The notes: generated by a model not told the origin, from the letters alone. A stretch of 58,146 bases of DNA from Candidatus Poribacteria bacterium (GCA_022821495.1 JAJEDN010000083.1:1-58146); one strand, 5' to 3'. Positions 8,556 through 17,109 are shown, numbered from the stretch's first letter. A program made the numbers and translations.

Positions 8556-9788
8556 ATGCCAAACAATTTTAATACCATTCCTGAAGCACTCTCTGCAATC
8601 GCAAACGGAGAATTGATTATCGTCGTTGATGAACCCGACCGTGAAAACGAAGGCGACCTCATCATGGCAGCTGAAAAGGTGACAGCAGAGACCATTAATT
8701 TCATGGCGACACACGGCAGAGGGTTGATCTGTCTACCCACCTGTTCAGAACGGCTCGCCGAACTTGAACTCCAACCGATGGTCGCCGCCAACACGGCGCA
8801 AATGCAAACCGCATTTACTGTCACTATTGACGCGAAAGAGGTGACAACGGGGATCTCCGCACAAGAACGCGCATACACAATACAGAAATTTGTTGATGCC
8901 GATGCTGTGCCCTCTGATTTTGTTCGACCCGGACACATCTTCCCCTTAGAAGCAAAACCCGGCGGAGTCCTCCGGCGCGCAGGGCATACAGAAGCCACTG
9001 TTGATTTATCACGCATGGCAGGGTTATATCCGGCAGGGGTCCTCTGTGAAATACTTAACGAGGACGGCACCATGGCGCGTGTCCCGGAGCTAATGGAATT
9101 CGCCGCCAAACATCAACTCAAAATTATCACCATCGCTGACCTCATCGCATACCGCCGCCAGACAGAGACACTGATTAAACGCGTTGCTACTGCCGATATA
9201 CCTACCGCACACGGCGAATTCAAACTCTACGCCTACGAAAGCACGGATACTGCAGGCGAGAACATTGAAACGGATAGAACACACATCGCACTCACGAAAG
9301 GCGATATCGCCGATGCCGCACCGCTCTTAGTCCGCGTCCATTCCCAATGCCTCACCGGCGATGTGTTTGGCTCACTCAGATGCGATTGTGGCGAGCAGCT
9401 CGAAATCGCGCTCCAAACCATTGAAAAGGAAGGCAGAGGTGTAGTCCTCTATATGCGCCAAGAAGGTAGAGGGATGGGGCTTAAAGGGAAACTCCGTGCC
9501 TATCAACTACAAGACAATGACGGATTAGATACCGTCGAAGCGAACGAACACCTCGGATACCCCGCGGATTTGCGGGATTACGGTGTCGGGGCACAGATAT
9601 TAGCGGACTTAGGGGTCCGAAAAATGCGACTCATGACAAACAACCCCCAAAAGGTCAAAGGATTGGATGGACACGGACTCGAAATCGTTGAGCGTGTACC
9701 GCTACAAACCAAACCCAATTCTTTTAATCGCAGATATTTGGAAACAAAACGTTCCAAACTTGGACACCTCCTCCTCGACGAGGAATAA
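8556..9788 (+). CDS. ribBA: Bifunctional 3,4-dihydroxy-2-butanone 4-phosphate synthase / GTP cyclohydrolase II
   Basis: This enzyme makes both starting compounds for lumazine: the four-carbon phosphate from ribulose 5-phosphate and the diaminopyrimidine from GTP. The N-terminal RibB half (residues 1-205) has [16 protein letters not shown], which holds the metal-binding acidic residues, and [12 protein letters not shown]. The C-terminal RibA half has the zinc cysteines in [19 protein letters not shown] (about residue 262 onward), then [13 protein letters not shown] and MTNNPQK. The 410-aa length is normal for a fused RibBA. It lies between ribE and ribH in the same direction. Confidence 0.95.
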   Translation: MPNNFNTIPEALSAIANGELIIVVDEPDRENEGDLIMAAEKVTAETINFMATHGRGLICLPTCSERLAELELQPMVAANTAQMQTAFTVTIDAKEVTTGISAQERAYTIQKFVDADAVPSDFVRPGHIFPLEAKPGGVLRRAGHTEATVDLSRMAGLYPAGVLCEILNEDGTMARVPELMEFAAKHQLKIITIADLIAYRRQTETLIKRVATADIPTAHGEFKLYAYESTDTAGENIETDRTHIALTKGDIADAAPLLVRVHSQCLTGDVFGSLRCDCGEQLEIALQTIEKEGRGVVLYMRQEGRGMGLKGKLRAYQLQDNDGLDTVEANEHLGYPADLRDYGVGAQILADLGVRKMRLMTNNPQKVKGLDGHGLEIVERVPLQTKPNSFNRRYLETKRSKLGHLLLDEE

Positions 9789-9798
9789 AGAATAGGAA

Positions 9799-9900
9799 AG
9801 TTAACAGTTAACAGTTAACAGTTTTTAGTTAAAAGAGGCCTTCGGTTCTGCAAAATCTCTCTTTAACTGACAACTGACAACTGATAACCGATAACTCGTA
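9799..9900. repeat. Heptamer-repeat stem-loop between ribBA and ribH
   Basis: GTTAACAGTTAACAGTTAACAG units (9800-9822) are followed by a short centre and AACTGACAACTGACAACTG units (9866-9890). The two arrays are complementary in sense, so the transcript can form a long hairpin. It looks like the same kind of element as after ribE and ribH. Confidence 0.6.
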
Positions 9901-9906
9901 AAAAAA

Positions 9907-10386
9907 ATGCCAAACGTCTACGAAGGCGACCTCATCGGCGAAGGTCTCACCTTCGGTATTGTTGTCAGCCGATTCAATAGCTTTGTTACCGAGAAACTTC
10001 TCGCTGGCGCGTTAGACGCACTCAAACGACACGCCGTTGACTTGGATGCAGTTGATGTCTTTTGGACACCCGGCGCATTCGAGATTCCCGGAGTCGCCAA
10101 ACGCCTCGCGGAAACCAAAAAATACGATGCCCTGCTCTGCCTCGGTGCTGTTATCCGAGGCGCGACACCGCACTTCGATTATGTTGCCGCCGAAAGCGCG
10201 AAGGGGATCTCCCAGCTATCTGCCAACACTGGGATCCCTGTCATCTACGGGGTCATCACCACAGATACAATAGAGCAAGCCCTCGAACGCGCCGGTATCA
10301 AGGCAGGAAACAAAGGCGCCGAAGCCGCTATTGCTGGCATCGAAACAGTAAACCTCTATAAAGCAATTGAAAAAGGTGTTATATAA
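9907..10386 (+). CDS. ribH: 6,7-dimethyl-8-ribityllumazine synthase
   Basis: RibH condenses the diaminouracil with the C4 phosphate from RibB to give lumazine. It usually forms a 60-subunit icosahedral shell or pentamers. At 159 aa it has normal length. It shows [21 protein letters not shown], the PGAFEIP motif, [15 protein letters not shown] with the catalytic His, and [11 protein letters not shown]. Downstream is a heptamer-repeat stem-loop, then hisH. Confidence 0.95.
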   Translation: MPNVYEGDLIGEGLTFGIVVSRFNSFVTEKLLAGALDALKRHAVDLDAVDVFWTPGAFEIPGVAKRLAETKKYDALLCLGAVIRGATPHFDYVAAESAKGISQLSANTGIPVIYGVITTDTIEQALERAGIKAGNKGAEAAIAGIETVNLYKAIEKGVI

Positions 10387-10500
10387 GTTATAAGTTATAA
10401 GTTATAAGTTGTCAGTTACTTTCTTGTGGTAGTTGCTTTTGTTGCGCTTGCCACAGCATGACTTTTAACTTATAACTTATAACTGTTAACTGGAAACTAA
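10384..10500. repeat. Heptamer-repeat stem-loop between ribH and hisH
   Basis: GTTATAA units at 10386-10412 face ACTTATA units at 10452-10482, around a centre that contains TTGTGGTAGTTGC. The arms are inverted copies over about 20 bp. The left array begins inside the ribH stop codon region and the right one ends just before the hisH start. Confidence 0.65.
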
Positions 10501-10506
10501 AAAATA

Positions 10507-11130
10507 ATGATCGCAATTATAGACTACGACGCAGGCAACCTCACCAGCGTTGCACGCGCGCTGACACACCTCGGCTACAAAAATCAGATTACATCCGACA
10601 CCCAAACGATACTCGCGGCGGATCGCGTGATCTTCCCCGGTGTCGGCGCCGCAAAAGCCACCATGCAAACGCTACAGAAACGCGGACTCAATCAGGTACT
10701 AACAGACTTCTACCGCACGGGCAAACCGATGCTCGGTATTTGTATCGGTATCCAGATCCTTTTTGAACACAGTGAAGAGGAAGATGCCGAATGCCTCGGA
10801 CTCCTAACCGGACGTGTAAAGAAATACCCTATGATAGGGGTTGGGTTACCCAACCCCTACAAAGTCCCACAGATCGGATGGAACGAGGTACATCAGACAA
10901 GGGCACACCCTATCTTTGAGGATGTCCCGAATCCCGCACACTTCTATTTCGTCAACTCCTACTATCCTGAGCCAGAAAAAGAGGACATTGTGATAGGGAA
11001 GACGCAGTACGGACTCGAATTCTGTAGCGCGATTGCCCAAGATAACCTCATCGCAACACAGTTCCATCTCGAAAAGAGCGGACGCGTCGGCCTAAAAATG
11101 CTCAATAATTTTCTGAAAATTATCTCTTAA
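10507..11130 (+). CDS. hisH: Imidazole glycerol phosphate synthase, glutaminase subunit
   Basis: HisH releases ammonia from glutamine for HisF in histidine synthesis. The class-I amidotransferase triad is visible: Cys in LGICIGIQ (about residue 80), and His and Glu in TQFHLEKSG (about 186-190). Normal length is about 200 aa and this is 207. The segment MIGVGLPNPY (about residues 109-118) is encoded by a perfect 12-bp-armed palindrome (10835-10859), which is unlike the rest of the gene and sits just before the conserved KVPQIGWN. No other his gene is adjacent. hisF must be elsewhere. Confidence 0.92.
   Translation: MIAIIDYDAGNLTSVARALTHLGYKNQITSDTQTILAADRVIFPGVGAAKATMQTLQKRGLNQVLTDFYRTGKPMLGICIGIQILFEHSEEEDAECLGLLTGRVKKYPMIGVGLPNPYKVPQIGWNEVHQTRAHPIFEDVPNPAHFYFVNSYYPEPEKEDIVIGKTQYGLEFCSAIAQDNLIATQFHLEKSGRVGLKMLNNFLKIIS
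10835..10859. repeat. Palindromic repeat inserted in frame in hisH
   Basis: TAGGGGTTGGGT, one central T, then ACCCAACCCCTA: a perfect inverted repeat inside the hisH coding frame, read as GVGLPNPY. A sister copy lies in the C25 protease gene at 21364-21390 in the same reading frame. Confidence 0.75.
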
Positions 11131-11237
11131 CTTTGACCAACAACTCATCTACAGATACTTTTACGAAGGTGCGAGTTGTTGGTCAAAACTGAAAGATTTT
11201 TCGCAGAAAAATCGTACTGAAAACTGATAAGTAAACT

Positions 11238-12812
11238 ATGATAACGTTTTTCTTGGTATTGCTTGTATTTCTTATTAATATTAGTGTGCACCTGTTCCAG
11301 ATGCAGGAATACTACGCCGCGGCGAGCCACTCCTACTACGGCATCATGATGCTCGCGGTTATATACGCTCGACCCCGTGGACAAAACATCTTGATCGGTA
11401 TCACTGCGGTAGCCAATTGGGTCTACGTCTTCCGGTACCCACAGCAGACCGAGACGATCATTATCGCACTGCTCTATCCGTTCCTCGTGTTCGGTGTTAT
11501 CCGGGTCATCCGCCAATTTCAGACCCAACGCCGTAGCGGTGTCGAAGAAATAGAGGAAATTAACAGCGTTAATGCGAACTTAGAAAAACAGGTACGAGAC
11601 ATCTCCACACTTTTTGAAGTAAGCCAAGCGGCAAATACCGATCTTGAGCTAAAGGGACTCTTCCAGCGCATCATCGAAATCCTATCCAAACGACTCGGCA
11701 TATACCGCGGCGCTTTACATCTTTACGAAAACGGAAAGGTGGTCACCTCGGTAGAAACTGTCTTAGGACTCACCCCCGCTGAGATGAAGCGGGGTACAGA
11801 TGACCAGATGGAAGACATTCAAAAACAGGTACTCACATCCGGTAAAGCGATCGGTGTCCCGCAAACCCGGAGTCCGCTCAGTTATCTTAAATTTTTTGAG
11901 CCAGAGCGCGTCGAATCTAAGGATATAATCGCCTTCTGGTGCATCCCAATCGTTGTAGACGAACATGTTATTGGGACGTTGACAATCGACAAGGCATCAG
12001 ATGAATTTTCAGCAGCGGACGACCGACGACTCCTAACAATTATCGCCTCGACCATCGCACAACGCGTCAAAATCCAGCAGACAATCGACGCGCTCGTCGA
12101 ATCAGAACGGATGGCAACACTCGGTAGATTGGTGCGAACTATCGCACACGAGGTCCGAAACCCGTTGGGCAGCATCCGGCTCGGCACCCAATTGCTCCAG
12201 CACACTGGAACCGAGGCAGACGCACCTGTCAGAACCCATTCCAGCAAAGTACAACTCTCTCAAAAAGAGATTCGGGAATACACCGCTATCATCATCAAAG
12301 AGGTGGATAGGTTAAATCGGTTCATTGAGCAGCTACTCGCTTTCAGCAAACCTGCCATGCAAGCCGCAAAACAGGTTGACATCCATCAGCTGCTTGGGGG
12401 CAGCCTCGCTACCTGTCGCCCCGAATTGGAGCATCACGCCATTAAAGTAGACACGCAATATGACAGCAACTGCCCACAACTCAAGATAAACGAAGACGGA
12501 ATCACACAGGTACTGCTTAACCTATTTTACAACGCTATTGAAGCAATGGATACAGGCGGAACGTTGACAATTCAGACAGAATACCTTTCAGAAACCGAAG
12601 TCGTGCGTGTGCGGGTTCAGGACGACGGTCCCGGAATCCTGACTGAAGATATTCCCATGCTTTTTGATCCGTTTTATACCACCAAACAGAAGGGGACAGG
12701 ACTTGGGCTTTACATCAGCCAAAAAATCCTTGCCGAACACCAAGGCAGCATTGAGATCGATGCCAACCTCGAAACCGGTACGGCGTTCATCGTGTCACTC
12801 CCTATCCATTAG
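11238..12812 (+). CDS. Membrane-bound sensor histidine kinase with GAF domain
   Basis: The 524-aa protein starts with about three hydrophobic segments in residues 1-90, then a short coiled coil (EEIEEINSVNANLEKQVRDI). A GAF-like sensor domain spans about 115-270. HisKA follows, with the phospho-acceptor His in IAHEVRNPLGSIRLG (about H302). The ATPase domain has an N-box (NLFYNAIEAMD), DDGPGI and GTGLGLYI. A 25-residue insert (around TEADAPVRTHSSK) separates two HisKA helices. The gene for an NtrC-type regulator follows 262 bp downstream in the same direction, so the two are probably partners. The stimulus is not evident. Confidence 0.88.
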   Translation: MITFFLVLLVFLINISVHLFQMQEYYAAASHSYYGIMMLAVIYARPRGQNILIGITAVANWVYVFRYPQQTETIIIALLYPFLVFGVIRVIRQFQTQRRSGVEEIEEINSVNANLEKQVRDISTLFEVSQAANTDLELKGLFQRIIEILSKRLGIYRGALHLYENGKVVTSVETVLGLTPAEMKRGTDDQMEDIQKQVLTSGKAIGVPQTRSPLSYLKFFEPERVESKDIIAFWCIPIVVDEHVIGTLTIDKASDEFSAADDRRLLTIIASTIAQRVKIQQTIDALVESERMATLGRLVRTIAHEVRNPLGSIRLGTQLLQHTGTEADAPVRTHSSKVQLSQKEIREYTAIIIKEVDRLNRFIEQLLAFSKPAMQAAKQVDIHQLLGGSLATCRPELEHHAIKVDTQYDSNCPQLKINEDGITQVLLNLFYNAIEAMDTGGTLTIQTEYLSETEVVRVRVQDDGPGILTEDIPMLFDPFYTTKQKGTGLGLYISQKILAEHQGSIEIDANLETGTAFIVSLPIH

Positions 12813-12837
12813 CGGCTTAGAGATGTGTTACATAAAA

Positions 12838-13060
12838 ATCAGTTACCAGTTAAGAGGGGAATCTGATCTACGTAGGTCTTTCTCTTAACTGGGAACTGGA
12901 AGGCGTACTCGCCGTACTGGTAACTTAAAAGCAGATATTTCATACACAACAACCCGAATCGAACCGCAAGGAACTATAAAAATATGTAGTCCCAAACAGC
13001 GTGCCGGGACGGATCAACGGAGAAGCACGTGAAACATCAAACCATCTTATCGAACCGCAA
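12838..13060. repeat. Intergenic segment with heptamer units and a duplicated leader motif
   Basis: 12838-12935 holds STRR-like units (ACCAGTTA.../...AACTGGGAACTGG). Then the sequence CGAACCGCAAGGAA followed by an AT-rich stretch and ATG occurs twice, at about 12959 and 13051. The first copy leads to ATG-TAG (no ORF), and the second to the true start of the response regulator at 13075. Confidence 0.5.
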
Positions 13061-13074
13061 GGAAAATTAAAAAT

Positions 13075-14493
13075 ATGTCGAACTTAGTGCTTATTGCTGA
13101 CGATGATGATAGCCTACGCCACATACTCGCTGCCGCCCTCGAAAGAGCAGGATATGAGACCCTCAAAGCGCGGAACGGCGCAGAGACCCTTGCATGCGTC
13201 AAAGAAACAAATGTCGATGTCATCCTACTGGATATCTGGTTAGGCGACGCGAACGGACTTGAATTAATCGAGGACATCCAGCAACACAACAGCACCGCCT
13301 CAATCATTATAATCACAGCACACGGTACAACCCAAACCGCTATTGACGCAGCAAAGCAACGCGCTTACGGCTATCTCACCAAACCGATTGACCAGAAGCA
13401 ATTGCTCGATCTCGTCTCGCGCGCCGCCTCCGCAACAAGTCAAACGAAAAACATCAAAGCAGCAGCATCACCTGAGTTCGACAGACACGGGAAAATGGTC
13501 GGACAAAGCTCCGCAATGCAAGATGTCTACCATAAAATCGGACGTGCCGCTGTCAGCGACGAAACCGTCCTGGTTTTCGGTGAAAGCGGAACCGGTAAAG
13601 AACTCGTCGCCCAATTAATCCATCAAAACAGCGGACGGGTTCATAACCCTTTTGTTGTTGTCGATTGCGGTGCCATGCCTTCAAGCCTTATTGAAAGCGC
13701 ACTTTTCGGGCATGTCAAAGGTGCCTATACTGATGCACACAGCCCAAGAAAAGGAAAATTTCAACAAGCAGACAGCGGCACAATCTTCCTCGATGAAATC
13801 GGTGAATTACCAATTGAAGTCCAGATGAAACTGCTACGCGTCCTACAAGAACGGGAAGTAGAACCCATGGGCGGCACTGAAACGCACGCTGTCGATGTCC
13901 GCATCATTGCTGCGACCAACCGCCGACTCGAAACCGCTATTGCCCAGAAAACATTCAGAGAAGACCTCTACTACCGTCTCAACGTCATCCCGATTTCGCT
14001 CCCACCCCTACACGAGCGAAAAGAGGATATACCGGAACTCATAGATCTATTCACAAGCCAGTTCGTCGAAGAGTACCAATTGCCTGAAATCGGTATCTCC
14101 ACTGAGGTCGTCAAACAACTTACAGCTTACGATTGGCCCGGTAACGTCCGCGAATTAGAAAACGCCATCAAACGCGCGCTCGTGATGTGTTCAGGGCAAA
14201 TGCTGTTACCTGAACACTTCGATCCAATCTTAGAAAAATCAACGCCCATCAGCGAGCCAGGTCAACTCGATACCAAGGTATATGCCATCCTCAAAGCACA
14301 CATTGAACGGTATATCGAATCCGAGGCACCACCAGGCGAACTCTACGCTGAAATCCGAGAAATTTTTGAGAAACCTCTCTTTAAAATTGTCCTCGAACAC
14401 ACCAACGGAAACCGAAGTAAAGCCTCAGATATACTCGGCATTAACCGGAATACACTTCACACGAAACTCGTTGAGTATAAACTTGTTTCATAA
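13075..14493 (+). CDS. Sigma54-dependent response regulator (NtrC family)
   Basis: The 472-aa protein has three domains in order. The receiver domain has acidic residues ADDDD near the N-terminus and the phospho-acceptor Asp about 53 in VILLDIWLGD. The AAA+ domain has Walker A GESGTGKE about residue 168, Walker B IFLDEIGELP, and an arginine-finger region YYRLNVIPI. A Fis-type helix-turn-helix (NRSKASDILGINRNTLHTKL) lies at the C-terminus. The sigma54-contact loop reads GAYTDA instead of the canonical GAFTGA. Both changes occur in some family members, but the second may affect sigma54 contact. It is probably activated by the upstream histidine kinase. Confidence 0.92.
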   Translation: MSNLVLIADDDDSLRHILAAALERAGYETLKARNGAETLACVKETNVDVILLDIWLGDANGLELIEDIQQHNSTASIIIITAHGTTQTAIDAAKQRAYGYLTKPIDQKQLLDLVSRAASATSQTKNIKAAASPEFDRHGKMVGQSSAMQDVYHKIGRAAVSDETVLVFGESGTGKELVAQLIHQNSGRVHNPFVVVDCGAMPSSLIESALFGHVKGAYTDAHSPRKGKFQQADSGTIFLDEIGELPIEVQMKLLRVLQEREVEPMGGTETHAVDVRIIAATNRRLETAIAQKTFREDLYYRLNVIPISLPPLHERKEDIPELIDLFTSQFVEEYQLPEIGISTEVVKQLTAYDWPGNVRELENAIKRALVMCSGQMLLPEHFDPILEKSTPISEPGQLDTKVYAILKAHIERYIESEAPPGELYAEIREIFEKPLFKIVLEHTNGNRSKASDILGINRNTLHTKLVEYKLVS

Positions 14494-14506
14494 TCATAGC
14501 AGAAAT

Positions 14507-14654
14507 AGTTATAAGTTATAAGTTATAAGTTATAAGTTTTGTTTCTGATGTTTGACGGTTCTTTGTAAAGGTTGTTACCCAATTGAAGTACCGACCGTTA
14601 TCAAAAGAGGCTTAAATAATCGGAAACCTCTTAACTTATAACTAACAACTATTC
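14507..14654. repeat. Dispersed intergenic element, copy 1
   Basis: Starts with GTTATAA heptamers, ends with TTATAACTAACAACT, and in between has AATTGAAGTACCGACC and the hairpin AGAGGCTTAAATAATCGGAA + ACCTCT. A near-identical copy occurs at 40622-40780. It lies between the response regulator and the vertex-protein genes. Confidence 0.7.
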
Positions 14655-14672
14655 CCGCGGAAGATAAAACGA

Positions 14673-14987
14673 ATGGATTTAGCAAAAGTTATTGGCACCG
14701 TTGTCGCCACGCGAAAAGACCCAACTTTAGAAGGGACGCGTCTCCTCGTCGTCCAACCGTTAGACGAAAAACAGAACCCCATTTCTGAACCACTCGTCGC
14801 AGTCGATACATTAAACGATGCCGGGATCGGTGAAATTGTCTATATCGTCACCGGCGGCGATGCTGTTAGCGTTATACCCGGAAGACGCATGCCTGTTGAT
14901 GTCGCTATTGTTGGCATCGTCGATTCTCTCTCACTGATTGACACGCCAAGCACGCCTGCGAAAGCAACCGCTGAAACGGAGTCTTAA
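14673..14987 (+). CDS. Bacterial microcompartment vertex protein (EutN/CcmL family), copy 1
   Basis: EutN/CcmL (BMC-P) proteins form pentamers that cap the corners of protein microcompartments. The 104-aa protein has the family pattern: MDLAKVIGTVVATRKDPTLEG at the N-terminus, LLVVQPLD, VAVDTLNDAGIGEIVYIVTG and a closing VDVAIVGIVDSL. The C-terminal 12 residues (TPSTPAKATAETES) are a disordered tail. A second copy begins 3 nt after its stop. No BMC-H shell protein or cargo enzyme is encoded nearby, so the pair is a satellite or serves another role. Confidence 0.88.
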   Translation: MDLAKVIGTVVATRKDPTLEGTRLLVVQPLDEKQNPISEPLVAVDTLNDAGIGEIVYIVTGGDAVSVIPGRRMPVDVAIVGIVDSLSLIDTPSTPAKATAETES

Positions 14988-14990
14988 AAA

Positions 14991-15278
14991 ATGTACATCG
15001 CTAAAGTAATCGGAAAAGCCGTTTCTGTCGTTAAACATCCTGCATACCAAAACCGCACACTGCTGCTCATCCAACCGTTGAGCGTCAGATCTCAACTCGT
15101 TCGCACGCCAACAATCGCTGTTGACTATGTCGGGGCTGGCGAAGGGGACACCGTCATTGTCGGGGCTGGTCCCGGTGTCGCACAAGAAGTTTTCGGTGTT
15201 GAAGACGCGCCTATCCGTGAACTCATTATGGGAATTGTAGATCGGGTTGACATAACATTTCAGGAGGCACAAGAATGA
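14991..15278 (+). CDS. Bacterial microcompartment vertex protein (EutN/CcmL family), copy 2
   Basis: The 95-aa protein belongs to the same family as its upstream neighbour: MYIAKVIGKAVSVVKHPAYQ, LLLIQPL, IAVDYVGAGEGDTVIVGAGPG and IMGIVDRVDI. The two copies have diverged, and tandem non-identical vertex genes are known in planctomycete-type microcompartment loci. Its stop overlaps the start of the following lipoprotein gene (ATGA), so the three genes are probably translated together. Confidence 0.88.
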   Translation: MYIAKVIGKAVSVVKHPAYQNRTLLLIQPLSVRSQLVRTPTIAVDYVGAGEGDTVIVGAGPGVAQEVFGVEDAPIRELIMGIVDRVDITFQEAQE

Positions 15279-15865
15279 GACGCACCGCTCTATCTATCTC
15301 TTGTCTGCTATTCATAACTCTACACCTTAATGCGTGTAGGGTCTCAAAAATGCTATCTACACAATATAGCGAAAATATAGCGAGTGTCACCTATGGGACC
15401 GAAGCAAACCATCCCGGCATGAACGATGGAAACCTCGAAACACTCGCTACACTACCCGCGCAAAATGAACGCTACTTCGTTATCCGATTCTCGGACACAC
15501 ATCCCGTTCGGAAAATCGTTATTCACAATGGAAACCTTTTTCGGTTTGAGATGCACTATTTGGATGAAGAAACCGGTAAATGGGAGACTTTCCATACAGT
15601 TATTCAGCGGCGCAACGTTGGTGATGACAGAGCACAAGCGGAGTACATTTTTGATAGGTTGAACTTCCGGACAAAGATGCTTCGGATCGCTGTTACGCGG
15701 ACCGTTGACGATGTCATCGTGAACAAAATTACGACAGAACCCGGAGACAAAGTCCTTAACCGCCGGACAACCCTCGCTGGGAGGTACTATCCACACTTTC
15801 GCGTCATGCAACCCTCAATCGCGCAAATCCGGGAAATCGAGGTCTACCATCTCGCCGAAAAGTAG
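15275..15865 (+). CDS. Lipoprotein with discoidin-like (F5/8 C-type) fold
   Basis: The 196-aa protein carries a lipoprotein signal peptide ending in LHLNAC (Cys about residue 21). The rest resembles a discoidin/galactose-binding domain: SVTYGTEANHPGMNDGNLETLAT, RYFVIRFSDTHPVRKIVIHNGN and a closing AQIREIEVYHL. Such domains bind carbohydrate or surfaces. The start overlaps the stop of the second vertex-protein gene by 4 nt, which is odd because a lipoprotein is exported while the vertex proteins are cytoplasmic. The domain call is by eye. Confidence 0.7.
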   Translation: MRRTALSISCLLFITLHLNACRVSKMLSTQYSENIASVTYGTEANHPGMNDGNLETLATLPAQNERYFVIRFSDTHPVRKIVIHNGNLFRFEMHYLDEETGKWETFHTVIQRRNVGDDRAQAEYIFDRLNFRTKMLRIAVTRTVDDVIVNKITTEPGDKVLNRRTTLAGRYYPHFRVMQPSIAQIREIEVYHLAEK

Positions 15866-15922
15866 ATCAGGGCATTAGTGATTTTGCTGAGAAGTCACGT
15901 TTCCGTTCTATCCGCATGCTCA

Positions 15923-16681
15923 CTAATTTCTGGCGGACATTGACTTGGCAATGGGTTGCGTGTCAAATGTAAGAAGGAGATCTTCGCGGTGTTCACCATC
16001 GTTGAGCAGAAACGTCTCGGACACCGCAGTGAGATGCTTATATTTTATAGTGAGCCTGTAGTACCCGTTCCGCGACACATAGCGGGTGAAGTACCCGTGA
16101 ATGTCAGTATGAATTTCTGTTCCGTACCCATAACTGCCTGTCATACTTTTATAGTTTGTATCCAGCAGTAGAGGCCAATTGGCGAGTGGCATTCCGTTTT
16201 TGAATGTCACTTTCGCCCGAATCCGCATTTTCTCTTTTACACGGACCTGAACATCCTTTAAGAGTGTGTCGGCAGTTAGAGAAAAAGCGGCAACGTAATC
16301 GATGGAATAAGGTGAGGAGAGGTCATTTGGATAATAAGTAATCTCGCCGATCTTGACAGAGATGAGTTGGTAGGGGGTCAGATCATGAGGAGTGTCGTCA
16401 GGAACAAGTCGAAATTGTATCCGTCCAGGTGTGATGTTTGAAAAAGAGAAGTGTCCTGTTTTATCGGTGTTGTTTTGTAGGTAATAAGAAGTTGTCTCCA
16501 TGCCATCGGGATCCACTTGGATATATTGAACAAAGAGTGGAAGATTGGTAATCGGGGCACCATGGGTATCAATGACGATGCCAGATAAGGCGGTTGCCCC
16601 CGCTTCGAGAGGAGAGTCATCGCCTTCACTACATCCTATTAAGATAACTATAAGACAGGAGAAGAGCATTAAAAGTCGCAT
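15923..16681 (-). CDS. Lipoprotein with carboxypeptidase-regulatory-like (beta-sandwich) domains
   Basis: The 252-aa protein begins with a lipoprotein signal peptide, LIVILIGCS (Cys about residue 17). Two segments look like Cna-B/CarboxypepD_reg beta-sandwiches: ALSGIVIDTHGAPITNLPLF with DKTGHFSFSNITPGRIQFRL, and MRIRAKVTFKNGMPLANWPL with DIHGYFTRYVSRNGYYRL. It is probably anchored in the outer or inner membrane and may be a structural or binding module. It is convergent with the preceding lipoprotein gene and has no operon partner. Confidence 0.75.
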   Translation of the reverse strand: MRLLMLFSCLIVILIGCSEGDDSPLEAGATALSGIVIDTHGAPITNLPLFVQYIQVDPDGMETTSYYLQNNTDKTGHFSFSNITPGRIQFRLVPDDTPHDLTPYQLISVKIGEITYYPNDLSSPYSIDYVAAFSLTADTLLKDVQVRVKEKMRIRAKVTFKNGMPLANWPLLLDTNYKSMTGSYGYGTEIHTDIHGYFTRYVSRNGYYRLTIKYKHLTAVSETFLLNDGEHREDLLLTFDTQPIAKSMSARN

Positions 16682-16884
16682 AAGGGGCTGTCCTTTTCTC
16701 TATTGAGCTTTGAAAAGTATGTTGTGATGGGGTGCAAGTTTCTTCAAAGTATGTTGTTGCCTTTGAGCTTTTGGATCAATATTTTTTAAAGAAAAACGAG
16801 GCAGCCGACAACAAACACCACGAAAAGCTCACCCACTCACGAATATTTAAATAGAACTTACACAGCCCCACTGCAGAGCGTATC
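16682..16884. other. Intergenic stretch, nothing recognised
   Basis: About 200 bp upstream of the minus-strand lipoprotein gene and before the tandem repeat. There is no ORF. It should contain the lipoprotein promoter, but I could not pick one with confidence. Confidence 0.4.
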
Positions 16885-17094
16885 TTAAAGTCCCCCTGAT
16901 AAGGGGGATTTAGGGGGTTATAAATAACGACCTGTTCAGTAAATCTCGCACCTTTTAAAGTCCCCCTGATAAGGGGGATTTAGGGGGTTATAAATAACGA
17001 CCTGTTCAGTAAATCTCGCACCTTTTAAAGTCCCCCTGATAAGGGGGATTTAGGGGGTTATAAATAACGATTTGTTCAGTAAATCTCGCACCTT
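16885..17094. repeat. Three tandem copies of a 70-bp repeat
   Basis: Exact period of 70 bp (starts at 16885, 16955, 17025). Each unit has the dispersed core AAAGTCCCCCTGATAAGGGG + GATTTAGGGGGTT followed by AAATAACGA, TTCAGTAAATCTCGCACCTT. Copies differ by only a few bases (CC to TT in the third). The array ends 15 bp before the start of the C25 protease gene. Confidence 0.9.
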
Positions 17095-17109
17095 GGAGTT
17101 ACCTTTTTA

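Noticed and set aside
16885..17094. CRISPR array
   Set aside because: The 70-bp units are tandem copies without variable spacers, and no cas genes are nearby.
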